Origin: Bradyrhizobium canariense
GTDB taxonomy: Bacteria > Pseudomonadota > Alphaproteobacteria > Rhizobiales > Xanthobacteraceae
Assembly: GCF_900105125.1 (NCBI RefSeq)
Contig: NZ_LT629750.1
Coordinates: forward strand, 1,798,001 to 1,862,000
Length of the DNA stretch: 64,000 nucleotides
Direction of reading: 5' to 3'
The notes below the pieces were generated by a model. The model was not told the DNA's origin, made no database searches, and worked only from the letters and a program-made list of their open reading frames with translations. Within the stretch, counting starts at the first letter, position 1. Every line of letters begins with the position of its first letter. A program made the translations under genes and the position numbers. Below are positions 16,661-25,029 of this stretch, in pieces.

Positions 16661-17458
16661 ATGGCCATGTTTTCACAGGATGAACTTGAGGCTATTGCTG
16701 GCGCGCTCGGCGATACGTCCCTGGGCCTCACCGGACCCGAGATCGAGTTCTTGATCACCTCAAGCCGGATGGTCGACCCAGGCCCGATGACCAAGCGGGT
16801 TCGAATATATAATGCTTTCGTGGAAAGCCAGAATACCAAACAGAATAGAACGCACGTCCTTGAGTTCATCCGCCTTTCGATGAAGCCTGCGCGGTATAGT
16901 CGGGATCCTACTCGTTTCGAGCCAATGCGCGCTCTTCTGAACCAAGCCCTCGCATTCGCGGGGCTCGTTGTTGACGAGGCGGGTACGGTCTCTTCTGCGG
17001 ATCGCGCAACCACTTTACCGGAGGCCCAACGCAGGGCGAGAGACCTTCGTGCCGACCTTGAAGGCCGAGGCGTTCATCCCGACGTGCTGATTTTCTGTCG
17101 CGCCGAATTGCTGGTCGACAACTACTTTCACGCCGTTCAGGAGGCGGTGAAGAGCGTCGCCGAAAAGATGCGATTGAAAACAGGTCTTTCGGACGACGGC
17201 AGCACACTCGTCGATCGGGTTTTGAGCGGCGAGCCGCCCTTGCTCGCGATTAATCCGCGATCAACCATTAGCGAGCGCAGTGAGCAAAGCGGATTTGCCA
17301 ATCTGGTGCGCGGCACGTTTGGGATGTTCCGAAATCCGACAGCGCATGAAGCTCGGATTCGCTGGACTATGACGAAGGAGGATGCGGAAGATTTGCTTAC
17401 GATAGTCTCGTTAATCCATCGGCGGCTCGACAATGCTCACATGCCACCTCGAAGTTGA
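16661..17458 (+). CDS. TIGR02391 (Ymh-like) family protein
   Basis: Protein of 265 residues. The C-terminal half matches the TIGR02391/Ymh family: HAVQEAVKSVAEKMR, then FANLVRGTFGMFRNPTAHE and DAEDLLTIVSLIHRRLD. The FRNPTAHE motif recalls the R-x4-6-H signature of HEPN-like RNases, although family membership there is my inference. The N-terminal half is unassigned. It is divergent from the Abi-alpha-like gene (184-bp gap), both beside guaA remnant D. Genes of this family often sit in mobile or defence regions, so a role against phage is possible. Confidence 0.72.
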   Translation: MAMFSQDELEAIAGALGDTSLGLTGPEIEFLITSSRMVDPGPMTKRVRIYNAFVESQNTKQNRTHVLEFIRLSMKPARYSRDPTRFEPMRALLNQALAFAGLVVDEAGTVSSADRATTLPEAQRRARDLRADLEGRGVHPDVLIFCRAELLVDNYFHAVQEAVKSVAEKMRLKTGLSDDGSTLVDRVLSGEPPLLAINPRSTISERSEQSGFANLVRGTFGMFRNPTAHEARIRWTMTKEDAEDLLTIVSLIHRRLDNAHMPPRS

Positions 17459-17573
17459 AAAAGCATTTTCTTTCGACGGTCAGAGCCGGCGTCTACTTGT
17501 GATACCGCTTGAAATTGGCTCAGCCGGTCGAATGATAGAATATCGTAGCTCTGGATACGCGGACGAGTAGACG

Positions 17574-17738
17574 TCACTGCCACTCAATCGTCCCCGGCGA
17601 CTTCGACATCACGTCATAGACCATGCGGTTGACGCCCTTGACCTCGTTGATGATGCGGGTCGCGGTCTCGCCCAAAAATTTCATGTCGAAAGAACGTAAA
17701 TCAGCGGCTATGCTGTCGGTCGAGATCACTGCGCGCCG
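17574..17738 (-). pseudogene. guaA 3'-end remnant D (53 codons)
   Basis: Read on the minus strand it encodes the last 53 residues of a GMP synthase in one open frame (ending [11 protein letters not shown], then TGA), about 87% identical at DNA level to the intact guaA 3' end by hand count. Differences include Trp-Glu to Trp-Gln at the end and several silent changes, so it comes from another allele rather than a fresh copy. Similarity ends at about 17738. The remaining gap between the neighbouring genes (17459-17805) holds nothing else recognisable. Confidence 0.88.
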
Positions 17739-17805
17739 GCCGTAACGTGTATCGTATCACAGATCGCCGAACAACACAGCGTTGATACCAGGCATCGCCC
17801 CGCGG

Positions 17806-18975
17806 TCAGCGGTCGGCCAATTTGCATCCCGGCTGCGGCGTAATCTCTCCCAGCGCGCGGACGGTGACGAGGTCGCTCCCCCGCGTCTTGGCGATAAACA
17901 TGTTCATCGTCGCATAGTGGTCACGGCCGATGGTCACAGGCCCTGTCGGCGATGGAATGACCAGCCCCGCCATGGCGTCGATGATGGCCTCCTTGTCGAC
18001 TTTGCCGGCTTTCTCGATCGCCGCCTTGAGCGCGACTAGCGTGTTGTAGTGTGTCATGACATAGTTCGACACCACGACGTCGGCTCCGGCGTCGGCGCGG
18101 ACCTTGGCGACGAAGGCCTTGACGGAGGGCTCGTCGCTCGTCGCGACCGAAGGCACCACCGTGAACATGTCCTGGCCTTTGCCACGGAAAATGCCGAGAT
18201 CGACCTCCGACAATCCCAGGAACGCGACCGTCGTATCCTTCAGCAATCCGTGATCGTCGGCCTGCCGGATGAAATCCATGCCGTCGCCTTTCAGCGCGAA
18301 CAGCAGCACCTTTGCCTTGGCCGCCGCGACCTGCGCGATCAGCGGGGTGAAATCCGTCTCGGTCCCCAGCGTGAATTGCGTGCCGACGACCTTGCCGCCG
18401 AGCTTTTCAATCAGAGGCCGCGCAATATCGAACATCTGGTGCGGCCAGACCCGGTCGGCTCCCAGCAGGAAATAACTCTTGCCGAAGGTTTGATTCATGT
18501 AGGGCAGCAACTGACCCAGTTCCTGGTTGGGGACCGTGCCGAACGAGAAAAGGTATCGGCTGCATTTGCCGCCTTCGAAGTTGGTGGCGTAGAGCAACGG
18601 CGTTTTCAGGCTCTCGGCGACCGGCGCGACGGCATTGAGGTTTCGCGAGGTGATCGGGCCGACCACCGCCACAACGCCATCGTTTTCGATCAATGCGTGC
18701 ATGGCGGCCGCAGCGGATTCCGGCCTCGTCTTGTCGTCTGCATAGATGACCTCGACAGGCCTGCCGAGAATCCCGCCCGCCGCGTTGATGTCCTTGACGG
18801 CGAGATCAAGCCCGAGTTTTGCCTGCTGGCCGTACAACTCGACGCCACCGGAAAACGGCAGCACGGCACCGATGCGGATCGGCTCGGCGCCCACGCCGGC
18901 GCCGGTTGTCGCACCGAGCCCTGCGCAGCATACCAGCAGCGCGAACGTCATGCGTTTTATTGACCGCAACTCCAT
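17806..18975 (-). CDS. Branched-chain amino acid/amide-type ABC substrate-binding protein
   Basis: Periplasmic binding protein of 389 residues, LivK/FmdD-like type I fold. A signal peptide is visible (MTFALLVCCAGLGATTGAG, cleavage probably after GVGA). The mature part starts EPIRIGAVLPFSGGVELYGQ, with INAAGGILGRPVEVIYADD and VVAVVGPITSRNLNAVAPVAE typical of the family. Late GPVTIGRDHYATMNMFIAKT resembles amide/urea-type receptors. No permease or ATPase genes are adjacent, so it either serves a transporter elsewhere or is an orphan left on a short accretion segment between remnants D and C. Confidence 0.85.
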   Translation of the reverse strand: MELRSIKRMTFALLVCCAGLGATTGAGVGAEPIRIGAVLPFSGGVELYGQQAKLGLDLAVKDINAAGGILGRPVEVIYADDKTRPESAAAAMHALIENDGVVAVVGPITSRNLNAVAPVAESLKTPLLYATNFEGGKCSRYLFSFGTVPNQELGQLLPYMNQTFGKSYFLLGADRVWPHQMFDIARPLIEKLGGKVVGTQFTLGTETDFTPLIAQVAAAKAKVLLFALKGDGMDFIRQADDHGLLKDTTVAFLGLSEVDLGIFRGKGQDMFTVVPSVATSDEPSVKAFVAKVRADAGADVVVSNYVMTHYNTLVALKAAIEKAGKVDKEAIIDAMAGLVIPSPTGPVTIGRDHYATMNMFIAKTRGSDLVTVRALGEITPQPGCKLADR

Positions 18976-19163
18976 GCGCGCTTCCCCCGCGACTCAAGAC
19001 CGGCCGTGGGTGAGCCGGACCCAGCGTCATCAACATGATCGGGAACGGCGCGCAAGGAATTCGTCAAGTACCCCGCCGCGCCAGGTGTGATGCTGGAGCC
19101 GTCAAAATTCCTGATGGAGGCGTCTTCTTGCGCGAGCCGGTATTTACCTCGCTTGAAAACGCT

Positions 19164-20132
19164 CTAATCGCAGCCGCTCACGCAGGCACCGCTGGCGTCG
19201 AATGCCAGGGTTTTTCCACTCAGGGGAACATGCACGGGCGCTTTGGTGGCCTTCACGAACATTTCCGTCTTGGTGCCGGGAATGATCTTGCCATCCTTGG
19301 TCGCGGCCTCGTTGGCATGGGAGGCGATGACTTCCCGTGGTTCGATCAGGCTATCGATCGCAAAGGCCGCCTCCTTCGGGCCAGCCGTATACACATCGCC
19401 AATATTCATGACGGCCAGCTTTGGCTTGTAATAATCGTGAATGATGGTCTTTTGATCGGCGATGAGGCCAGTGTCTCCCGACAGGTACGCGACCAGGCCG
19501 TTCGAGAAGGTCAGGACATAGCCGTTGGGCGGACCAAGATACGCCGTCAAACCGTTTTCCTTCAACGCCTGCGCATACGGCCCCTCGAGGAATTCCGGAT
19601 CAAGTCCGTTGGTGTGCGCCGCCGGTACGGTTGCGAAGGTCACCCCGCCCACCTTGCGCGATGCGCCGAAGCGCAGCAGGAGAACCTGTGAGGCCTCGCC
19701 GCCCGCGGCAGCGACCTTCTTCGAGAAAAAAGAGCCCATTTCGCCACCGACCAGAAACTTGGCCTTTTTCGCGACCACGATGTTCACGGTGTTTGATCTC
19801 GGCGAAACATTCACGGAGATGTCGGGAGCGGCGCAGGTGCCGGCATTGGCGGCAGGCTGGATGGCTTCGCCGAGATGATCGGCATGGGCGTGGCTGAGCA
19901 GCACGACATCGATCTTGCCCAGCCGCGGGTCGTCCGGCCCGCGCACCGTGCGCCCGGCATCATAGAGAATGCGCGTTCCATCGGGATCTTCGAAGACCAT
20001 GGCGCGATCGAACGCGCAAAATTCACCGTCATGACTGCCAAGCGGGGTGATGCGGACGACATCGGCCGCCTGGGCCGTCGCGGCCAGAATATTTGCGGTC
20101 AGAAGGCCGATAGCCAGCGATACGAGTTTCAT
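19164..20132 (-). CDS. Secreted metallo-beta-lactamase-fold hydrolase
   Basis: Protein of 322 residues with an N-terminal signal peptide (LAIGLLTANILAATAQA, cleavage before ADV). The zinc-binding motif SHAHADHLG and the later YLSGDTGLIAD and SHANEAA segments fit the MBL superfamily. The GSHDGEFCAFDRAMVFEDPDGTRILYDAGRT opening resembles UlaG/YcbL-type MBL proteins. Substrate unknown; periplasmic. It is the only gene besides the binding protein between remnants D and C. Confidence 0.82.
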   Translation of the reverse strand: MKLVSLAIGLLTANILAATAQAADVVRITPLGSHDGEFCAFDRAMVFEDPDGTRILYDAGRTVRGPDDPRLGKIDVVLLSHAHADHLGEAIQPAANAGTCAAPDISVNVSPRSNTVNIVVAKKAKFLVGGEMGSFFSKKVAAAGGEASQVLLLRFGASRKVGGVTFATVPAAHTNGLDPEFLEGPYAQALKENGLTAYLGPPNGYVLTFSNGLVAYLSGDTGLIADQKTIIHDYYKPKLAVMNIGDVYTAGPKEAAFAIDSLIEPREVIASHANEAATKDGKIIPGTKTEMFVKATKAPVHVPLSGKTLAFDASGACVSGCD

Positions 20133-20184
20133 GAGCCCTGCCTGGAAAATTGGACGACGATCGAGTCGAAGCGGAATCTAGACT

Positions 20185-20244
20185 CTACTCCCACTCGATG
20201 GTCCCCGACGACTTTGACGTCAAGTGAAAGACCACGCCGAAGAC
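20185..20244 (-). repeat. guaA 3'-end remnant C
   Basis: On the minus strand, in the guaA frame, it reads LTSKSSGTIEWE and ends in TAG, against [12 protein letters not shown] and TGA in the intact gene. About 55-60 bp align at roughly 80% by eye. The different stop codon shows that it derives from a distinct guaA allele. Confidence 0.78.
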
Positions 20245-20327
20245 ACAAATGGCAGGCACTGACGACTTCGAGATGCTATCCATGTTTGAGCATCACCTGC
20301 ACGGTCCACAATTCACGCGGCGTATCC

Positions 20328-21350
20328 ATGAAGAAGATCGGCTTTCTATCGTTCGGGCACTGGACGCCTTCGTCCCAATCGCAGGCGCGGTCCGCGTCCG
20401 ACGCGCTGTTGCAGTCCATCGAGCTGGCTGTCGCCGCCGAACAGCTAGGCGCGGACGGGGCGTATTTCCGCGTGCATCACTTTGCCCGCCAGCTCGGCGC
20501 GCCGTTCCCCCTGCTGGCGGCGGTCGGCGCGAAGACCAGTCGCATCGAGATCGGCACGGCTGTCATCGATATGCGGTACGAGAACCCGCTGTACATGGCG
20601 GAGGATGCCGGCGCGGCCGACCTCATCGCCGGCGGGCGTCTGCAGCTCGGTATCAGCCGCGGATCACCCGAGCAGGTGATCGACGGCTGGCGCTATTTCG
20701 GCTACGCGCCGCCGGAGGGCGGGACCGGCTCCGACATGGCGAGACGCCACGCCGAAGTGTTTCTGGATGTGCTGCGCGGGCAAGGTTTTGCGCAGCCCAA
20801 CCCGCGGCCGATGTTCCCGAACCCGCCCGGCCTGCTGCGCATCGAGCCGCACTCGGAAGGTCTGCGTGACCGCATTTGGTGGGGCGCCGCCTCGAACGCC
20901 ACCGCGGTCTGGGCCGCCAAACTGGGGATGAACCTGCAGAGCTCCACGCTGAAGGATGACGAGAACGGAGAGCCGTTCCACGTCCAGCAAGCGAGCCAGA
21001 TCCGGGCGTTCCGTGAGGCGTGGAAGGAAGCCGGTCACGCGCGGGAGCCGCGGACATCGGTCAGTCGCAGCATGTTCGCGCTGGTCGACGACCGCGACCG
21101 CGCCTATTTCGGCCACAGCGGCCAGGATGAGGATCAGGTCGGCTTCATCGACGAAAAAACTCGGGCGATCTTCGGCCGCAGCTATGCCGCCGAGCCGGAT
21201 GTCCTCATCGAGCAACTGAGGAAGGACGAAGCAATCGCGGAGGCTGACACGCTGCTGCTGACCGTCCCCAACCAGCTTGGCGTTGACTATAACGCCCACG
21301 TCATCGAGGCGATCCTGACGCATGTCGCCCCCGCGCTTGGTTGGCGCTGA
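20328..21350 (+). CDS. LLM-class flavin-dependent oxidoreductase
   Basis: Bacterial luciferase-like monooxygenase of 340 residues. It begins MKKIGFLSFGHW and has AVAAEQLGADGAYFRVHHF, IEIGTAVIDMRYENPLYMAEDAGAADLI and LQLGISRGSPEQV, which line the flavin pocket of this TIM-barrel family. It probably uses FMNH2 from a partner reductase. Substrate unknown. ATG 20328 is chosen because the family starts here, although the ribosome-binding site is weak. The frame extends upstream to 19875 through guaA remnant C and the MBL gene, which is not credible coding. Confidence 0.85.
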   Translation: MKKIGFLSFGHWTPSSQSQARSASDALLQSIELAVAAEQLGADGAYFRVHHFARQLGAPFPLLAAVGAKTSRIEIGTAVIDMRYENPLYMAEDAGAADLIAGGRLQLGISRGSPEQVIDGWRYFGYAPPEGGTGSDMARRHAEVFLDVLRGQGFAQPNPRPMFPNPPGLLRIEPHSEGLRDRIWWGAASNATAVWAAKLGMNLQSSTLKDDENGEPFHVQQASQIRAFREAWKEAGHAREPRTSVSRSMFALVDDRDRAYFGHSGQDEDQVGFIDEKTRAIFGRSYAAEPDVLIEQLRKDEAIAEADTLLLTVPNQLGVDYNAHVIEAILTHVAPALGWR

Positions 21351-21491
21351 CGCTCGTCACCGCGCAGATGCGGATTGCGGAATCTCGCAATCCTCCGCGT
21401 CCTGAAGCGAAAGACCGCGCGAGGGAGTGAAGGCGGCTGGCAACTCGGCGCGCACTCGGCCTCCCCTTGCATGCCGCCAATCCGTGCGCTA

Positions 21492-21517
21492 TATACTGAA
21501 CTACATGGTTCAGTATA
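21492..21517 (+). promoter_or_regulatory. ArsR-type operator overlapping the start codon
   Basis: A perfect 10-bp inverted repeat, TATACTGAAC (21492-21501) and GTTCAGTATA (21508-21517), is separated by TACATG and contains the ATG of the regulator gene. The left arm supplies a -10-like TATACT ending 7 bases before the ATG, so the mRNA is probably leaderless or nearly so. A weak TTGCAT (21467-21472) could be the -35. Binding of the dimeric regulator here would block its own transcription. Confidence 0.7.
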
Positions 21518-21870
21518 CGACAGCCCGCCTCGATGCCTCGTTCGCCGCGCTCTCGGACGCTACCCGACGCGGCGTTCTGGAGCTGCTCGGACGCGCAGAC
21601 TCTTCGATCACGGACCTTGCCGAGAAGTTCCACATGACCCTCACGGGCATGAAGAAGCACGTCGGCGTCTTAGAGCAGGCCGGGCTCGTGACCACGGAGA
21701 AGGTCGGGCGCGTGAGGACCTGCAAGCTCGGCCCGCGCCGACTGGCGGAAGAGACGGCATGGATCGAGGAGTACCGCCAGCTCTGGGCCTCACGCTTCGA
21801 CGAGTTGGACAAGGTTGTCGAGGAACTGAAGCGGAAGGAAAAAGTCGATGGACGCAAAAGGAGAGAGTGA
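21505..21870 (+). CDS. ArsR/SmtB-type transcriptional regulator
   Basis: Winged-helix regulator of 121 residues: DASFAALSDATRRGVLELLGR, ITDLAEKFHMTLTGMKKHVGVLEQAGLVTTEKVGRVRTCKL. No metal-binding cysteine cluster is present, so it belongs to the SdpR-like group that pairs with SRPBCC proteins. The ATG at 21505 lies within the palindromic operator; the upstream extension to 21427 would pass through the promoter. It overlaps the SRPBCC gene by 23 bases, so the two are co-translated. Confidence 0.88.
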   Translation: MVQYTTARLDASFAALSDATRRGVLELLGRADSSITDLAEKFHMTLTGMKKHVGVLEQAGLVTTEKVGRVRTCKLGPRRLAEETAWIEEYRQLWASRFDELDKVVEELKRKEKVDGRKRRE

Positions 21871-22375
21871 TCCCACCTCCGGGAAGAACCGCACGACGGT
21901 GGAACGGAAGTCCGAGCGTGAGCTAGTCGTCACGCGGACCTTCAACGCCCCGGCGCGCATCGTATTCGAGGCCTGGACCAAGCCCGAGCTGCTCAAGCGG
22001 TGGTGGGCACCGAAGTCATTTGGAGTGTCCTTCCTTTCCTGCGAGGCGGATGTTCGTGCAGGGGGCACGTACCGTTTCGTGTTCAGCCACGCTGCCTCAG
22101 AGCAGCCTATGGAGTTTCTCGGTAGGTACATCGAAGTGACGCCGCACTCCCGCCTCGTCTGGACGAATGACGAAGGCGGTGAAGGTGGGGCCGTTACCAC
22201 GGTGACCTTCGAAGAAAGAGGTGGCGAGACACTGGTCGTCATGCACGATCTCTATCCCTCGAGGGAAGCTCTCGACGGTGCTATCGCCTCCGGGAGTACG
22301 GGTGGGTTTAGCGAGACGTTCGAGCAATTGGACGAGCTTCTCGTCACCACGAGCACGAGCGTGGGACGGTCATGA
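21848..22375 (+). CDS. SRPBCC (AHSA1-type) domain protein
   Basis: Protein of 175 residues with an AHSA1/START-like lipid- or ligand-binding fold: ELVVTRTFNAPARIVFEAWTKPELLKRWWAPKSFG, then GGTYRFVF and TVTFEERGGETLVVMHD. These small proteins are very often encoded with an ArsR regulator, as here; ligand and reaction are usually unknown. The first 25 residues are polar and probably disordered. Its stop overlaps the next short open frame as ATGA, but that frame is likely a transposase remnant. Confidence 0.85.
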   Translation: MDAKGESDPTSGKNRTTVERKSERELVVTRTFNAPARIVFEAWTKPELLKRWWAPKSFGVSFLSCEADVRAGGTYRFVFSHAASEQPMEFLGRYIEVTPHSRLVWTNDEGGEGGAVTTVTFEERGGETLVVMHDLYPSREALDGAIASGSTGGFSETFEQLDELLVTTSTSVGRS

Positions 22376-22560
22376 AGTCGTCGATCTCGCGGCCGGCCGC
22401 CTGGCTCTTCACTACGCGAAAGAGAACCCCGACGAGGTCGTCGCCGCCCGAGACCATCATCAACCTCATTGGCAACACGGCCAACCGAGGTGGACTCGCC
22501 GTGCGCGTCCGACTCGACCCACCTTTTTGCGCGCTATTCTACTCTGGAGCACGACCGCCT
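22372..22560 (+). pseudogene. Possible ISAzo13-type transposase fragment
   Basis: A short frame encodes ETIINLIGNTANRGGLAVRVRLD, resembling the C-terminal part of ISAzo13/Rhodopirellula-type transposases (a V-x-L-I-x-x-T-x-x-x-x-G-L-x-V pattern). Upstream and downstream parts are missing or frameshifted. The similarity is from memory and short. Confidence 0.4.
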
Positions 22561-22715
22561 TCGGAACCGACTTTACATCGTCCTGAAAGTGGGCGCAGAT
22601 CGGCTTGCGACGCAGAGATAGAGAACGCCAGCTAAGCGCGAGTGAGATGCGAACTAGAACGACAATTGCGGCATGGCGAAAATTGCGACCGAACCTACGC
22701 TATTGCCGCCGTTTG

Positions 22716-22734
22716 CCCCTCACTCCCACTCGAT
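22716..22734 (-). repeat. guaA 3'-end remnant B (19 bp)
   Basis: CCCCTCACTCCCACTCGAT is identical to 26742-26760 at the end of the intact guaA, covering the stop codon, the codons for IEWE and 4 bases beyond. Similarity falls off sharply on both sides. As the shortest and only exact copy it may mark the recombination core. Confidence 0.65.
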
Positions 22735-23107
22735 TGTTCTGAAGCATCATAACGCATTGATCCATCGAGGAAGATCTTTCCGCTGATGACCAAGAACCGT
22801 ATCCCGGATCCGTCAAAAATTCTCGCTCTTGAATTCAAAGGAGAATTTCGACGATCCGCGATTTGCTCGGTTTCAAAGACTATCGATATCGGTTGGTCTA
22901 TTTTCCTCGGAGTTCTCCGCAAAAGCGGCGTCTCCAGCCTGCCAAAAAGACCGTCAGCGATGGTGAAGTCCGTCGCCGTCAGTAGTGTGGCCCTCGCGCC
23001 GGTTGCGATACGGCGCAACATTCGCGGATTGAACGACGCCGCTTCAAGCGATCGCAGCTCGGCTTCCGACCGGATTACGGCAAGCGTTGCCGGCAACCTG
23101 CCGCGCG
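22735..23107. other. Region without a confident gene
   Basis: Between remnant B and the LysR stop there is an open frame on the minus strand (22695-23303), but it overlaps the LysR 3' end and shows no recognisable domain. A motif such as IRFLVISGKIFLDG hints at an amidohydrolase-like end; this is too weak to call. Probably decayed DNA. Confidence 0.4.
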
Positions 23108-24004
23108 TCAATCGCGCGGTATCGACAGCCCCGCGAGAAGCGGAGCGTACCCGGCGAGCCTGCGGGATACGAACTCCGTGAAGAGCCGCACGCGCTTGGT
23201 CTTGCGCGTCTCGCCCTGTGTGAGGAGCCAGAGCGTTCCGTACATGTGCAGGTCGGTACCCGGCACCCTCACCAGCAGGGGGTCGGCATCGCCGACGAAG
23301 CACGGCAGTGTCGTGATCCCGAGCCCTTGCCGTACAGCAACGATCTGCGCCTCGGCGTCCGTGGTCCTGAATGGAACCCCCGTGGGGCGAACCTCACCCT
23401 CGCTGGCCCAGTGCGGGATTCCATGAATGCTGATGACGATCCACCGGATGGGATCAGGCGCGCCCGCACGCCACGCGGCCAGTCGATCGCGGGACATGTA
23501 GACGCCTCCGAACAGCTCAGGTCCCTTCAGGCCGTGAAGATTGAGCGGCAGGGTTTTGCGGTCGTAGACGACGCGGATCGCGACGTCGGCCTCCCGGTTG
23601 GTCAGATTTGCCAGCTCGCCGGACGACAAGATTTCCATCTCGATGTCCGGATGCAGACCCGCGAAATCGGCGAAGTCCGGCATCAGCAGGTGTGTCGCGA
23701 GGGGCGGCGCCAGCGTCACCCGCAGAAGCCCGCGCACGCTCTGGTCGCGCCCGAAGACGCGCGTCTCCAGCAGGTGCGACGACGCTTCCATCTGGTCCGC
23801 GAACTCGAGGACCTCCTCGCCCGCAGCCGTCAGGCGGTAGCCCGAAGGCAGCTTTTCGAACATCTGGACCCCGAGGCGTTCCTCGAGCTGGGCGATGCGT
23901 CGCAGCACGGTCGCGTGGTTCACACCGAGGCGCTCGGCGGCAGTCCGCACCGAGCCTCCGCGCGCGACGGCAAGAAAGTAGCGAACGTCATCCCAGTCGA
24001 TCAT
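23108..24004 (-). CDS. LysR-family transcriptional regulator
   Basis: Regulator of 298 residues with HTH domain at the N-terminus (MIDWDDVRYFLAVARGGSVRTAAERLGVNHATVLRR, then LEERLGVQMFEKLPSGYRLTAAGE) and an effector domain. The start at 24004 fits the family; the frame is open to 24562 but that would overlap the divergent SDR gene. It faces the SDR at 24254 across 249 bp, the usual arrangement of a LysR regulator and its target. Confidence 0.87.
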   Translation of the reverse strand: MIDWDDVRYFLAVARGGSVRTAAERLGVNHATVLRRIAQLEERLGVQMFEKLPSGYRLTAAGEEVLEFADQMEASSHLLETRVFGRDQSVRGLLRVTLAPPLATHLLMPDFADFAGLHPDIEMEILSSGELANLTNREADVAIRVVYDRKTLPLNLHGLKGPELFGGVYMSRDRLAAWRAGAPDPIRWIVISIHGIPHWASEGEVRPTGVPFRTTDAEAQIVAVRQGLGITTLPCFVGDADPLLVRVPGTDLHMYGTLWLLTQGETRKTKRVRLFTEFVSRRLAGYAPLLAGLSIPRD

Positions 24005-24253
24005 GGTGCAATCCCGCACCGCGCGGTGCGCCTTCCAAAGCCGGTATCTAACACATCGAACAGCCGTACGGGCGGTCAGCACGGCCCAATTCCGAACGGC
24101 GGACACCGATCGTCGCGGCTGACGCCAGTCGTCCAGCCGGATCGATTTCGCACCACCGATGTGCGCGCTTCCGCACTCAACGCCTGACACCGGCAGACCC
24201 ATCTCGAGGTTCTCGGGGACAGATGCTGTCCCGACACCACGATTGGAGAAGTT

Positions 24254-24988
24254 ATGGGAAAGCTTGAAAGTAAGGTTGCCGTCGTCACGGGTGGATCGAG
24301 CGGCATGGCGCTGGCGAGCGCCAAGCGGTTCGTTGAAGAAGGCGCCTATGTGTTCATCACGGGCCGGAGGCAGGCGGCGCTCGACGAGGCCGTCAAGCTG
24401 ATTGGCCGGAACGTGACCGGCGTGCGCGGCGACGCGGCCAATCTCGACGACCTCGACCGTCTGTTCGACACGGTCAAGCGGGAAAAGGGCAGGATCGACG
24501 TCCTGTACGCGAGCGCCGGCACGGGCGAAGCCGTACCCTTGGGCGAGATTACCGAGCAGCATTTCGATGCGACCTTCGGCCTGAATACGCGCGGCACGCT
24601 GTTTACGGTGCAGAAGGCGTTGCCGCTGTTCAACGATGGCGGATCGATCTTCATGACCGGGTCAGTTGCTTCGGTGAAAGGTTTTCCTGGTTACGGCGTG
24701 TATGCGGCGAGCAAGGCGGCGTTGCGCTCATTCGCACGCACCTGGCTCAACGAACTGAAGGGCAGGAATATCCGGGTGAACGTGCTGAGCCCGGGGCCGA
24801 TCGCCACACCGATGCAGGACCAGGTTCTCACCGAGGAGGCGAAGCGGATGTTCGAATCCCTGATCCCGCGGGGAACGATGGGTCGTCCTGAGGAAATTGC
24901 GGCGGTCGCGCTGTTTCTGGCTTCAGACGATTCGAGCTTCGTGAATGGCGTGGAGTTGTCTGTCGACGGCGGCTTCTCGGCCATCTGA
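24254..24988 (+). CDS. SDR-family oxidoreductase
   Basis: Classical short-chain dehydrogenase of 244 residues: cofactor loop VVTGGSSGMALASAKRF (Met-Ala in place of the more common Ile-Gly), ITGRRQ suggesting NADP(H), SAGTGEA in place of NNAG, catalytic Ser in FMTGSVAS and YAASK. The end DGGFSAI is typical. It is followed 41 bp later by an NADP-binding reductase gene and divergent from the LysR regulator; the pair probably forms a two-gene operon for an unknown reduction. Confidence 0.85.
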   Translation: MGKLESKVAVVTGGSSGMALASAKRFVEEGAYVFITGRRQAALDEAVKLIGRNVTGVRGDAANLDDLDRLFDTVKREKGRIDVLYASAGTGEAVPLGEITEQHFDATFGLNTRGTLFTVQKALPLFNDGGSIFMTGSVASVKGFPGYGVYAASKAALRSFARTWLNELKGRNIRVNVLSPGPIATPMQDQVLTEEAKRMFESLIPRGTMGRPEEIAAVALFLASDDSSFVNGVELSVDGGFSAI

Positions 24989-25029
24989 AGCGCCGGGGAA
25001 ACAATACCAACACGGATCGGAGAAGCATT

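Noticed and set aside
19875..20327. Upstream extension of the LLM oxidoreductase frame to 19875
   Set aside because: It would be coded by the antisense of the MBL gene and by guaA remnant C; the family starts at 20328.
22695..23303. Minus-strand frame next to the LysR gene, considered as an amidohydrolase
   Set aside because: Overlaps the LysR end and remnant B; only a weak ending motif. Listed as a region without a confident gene.
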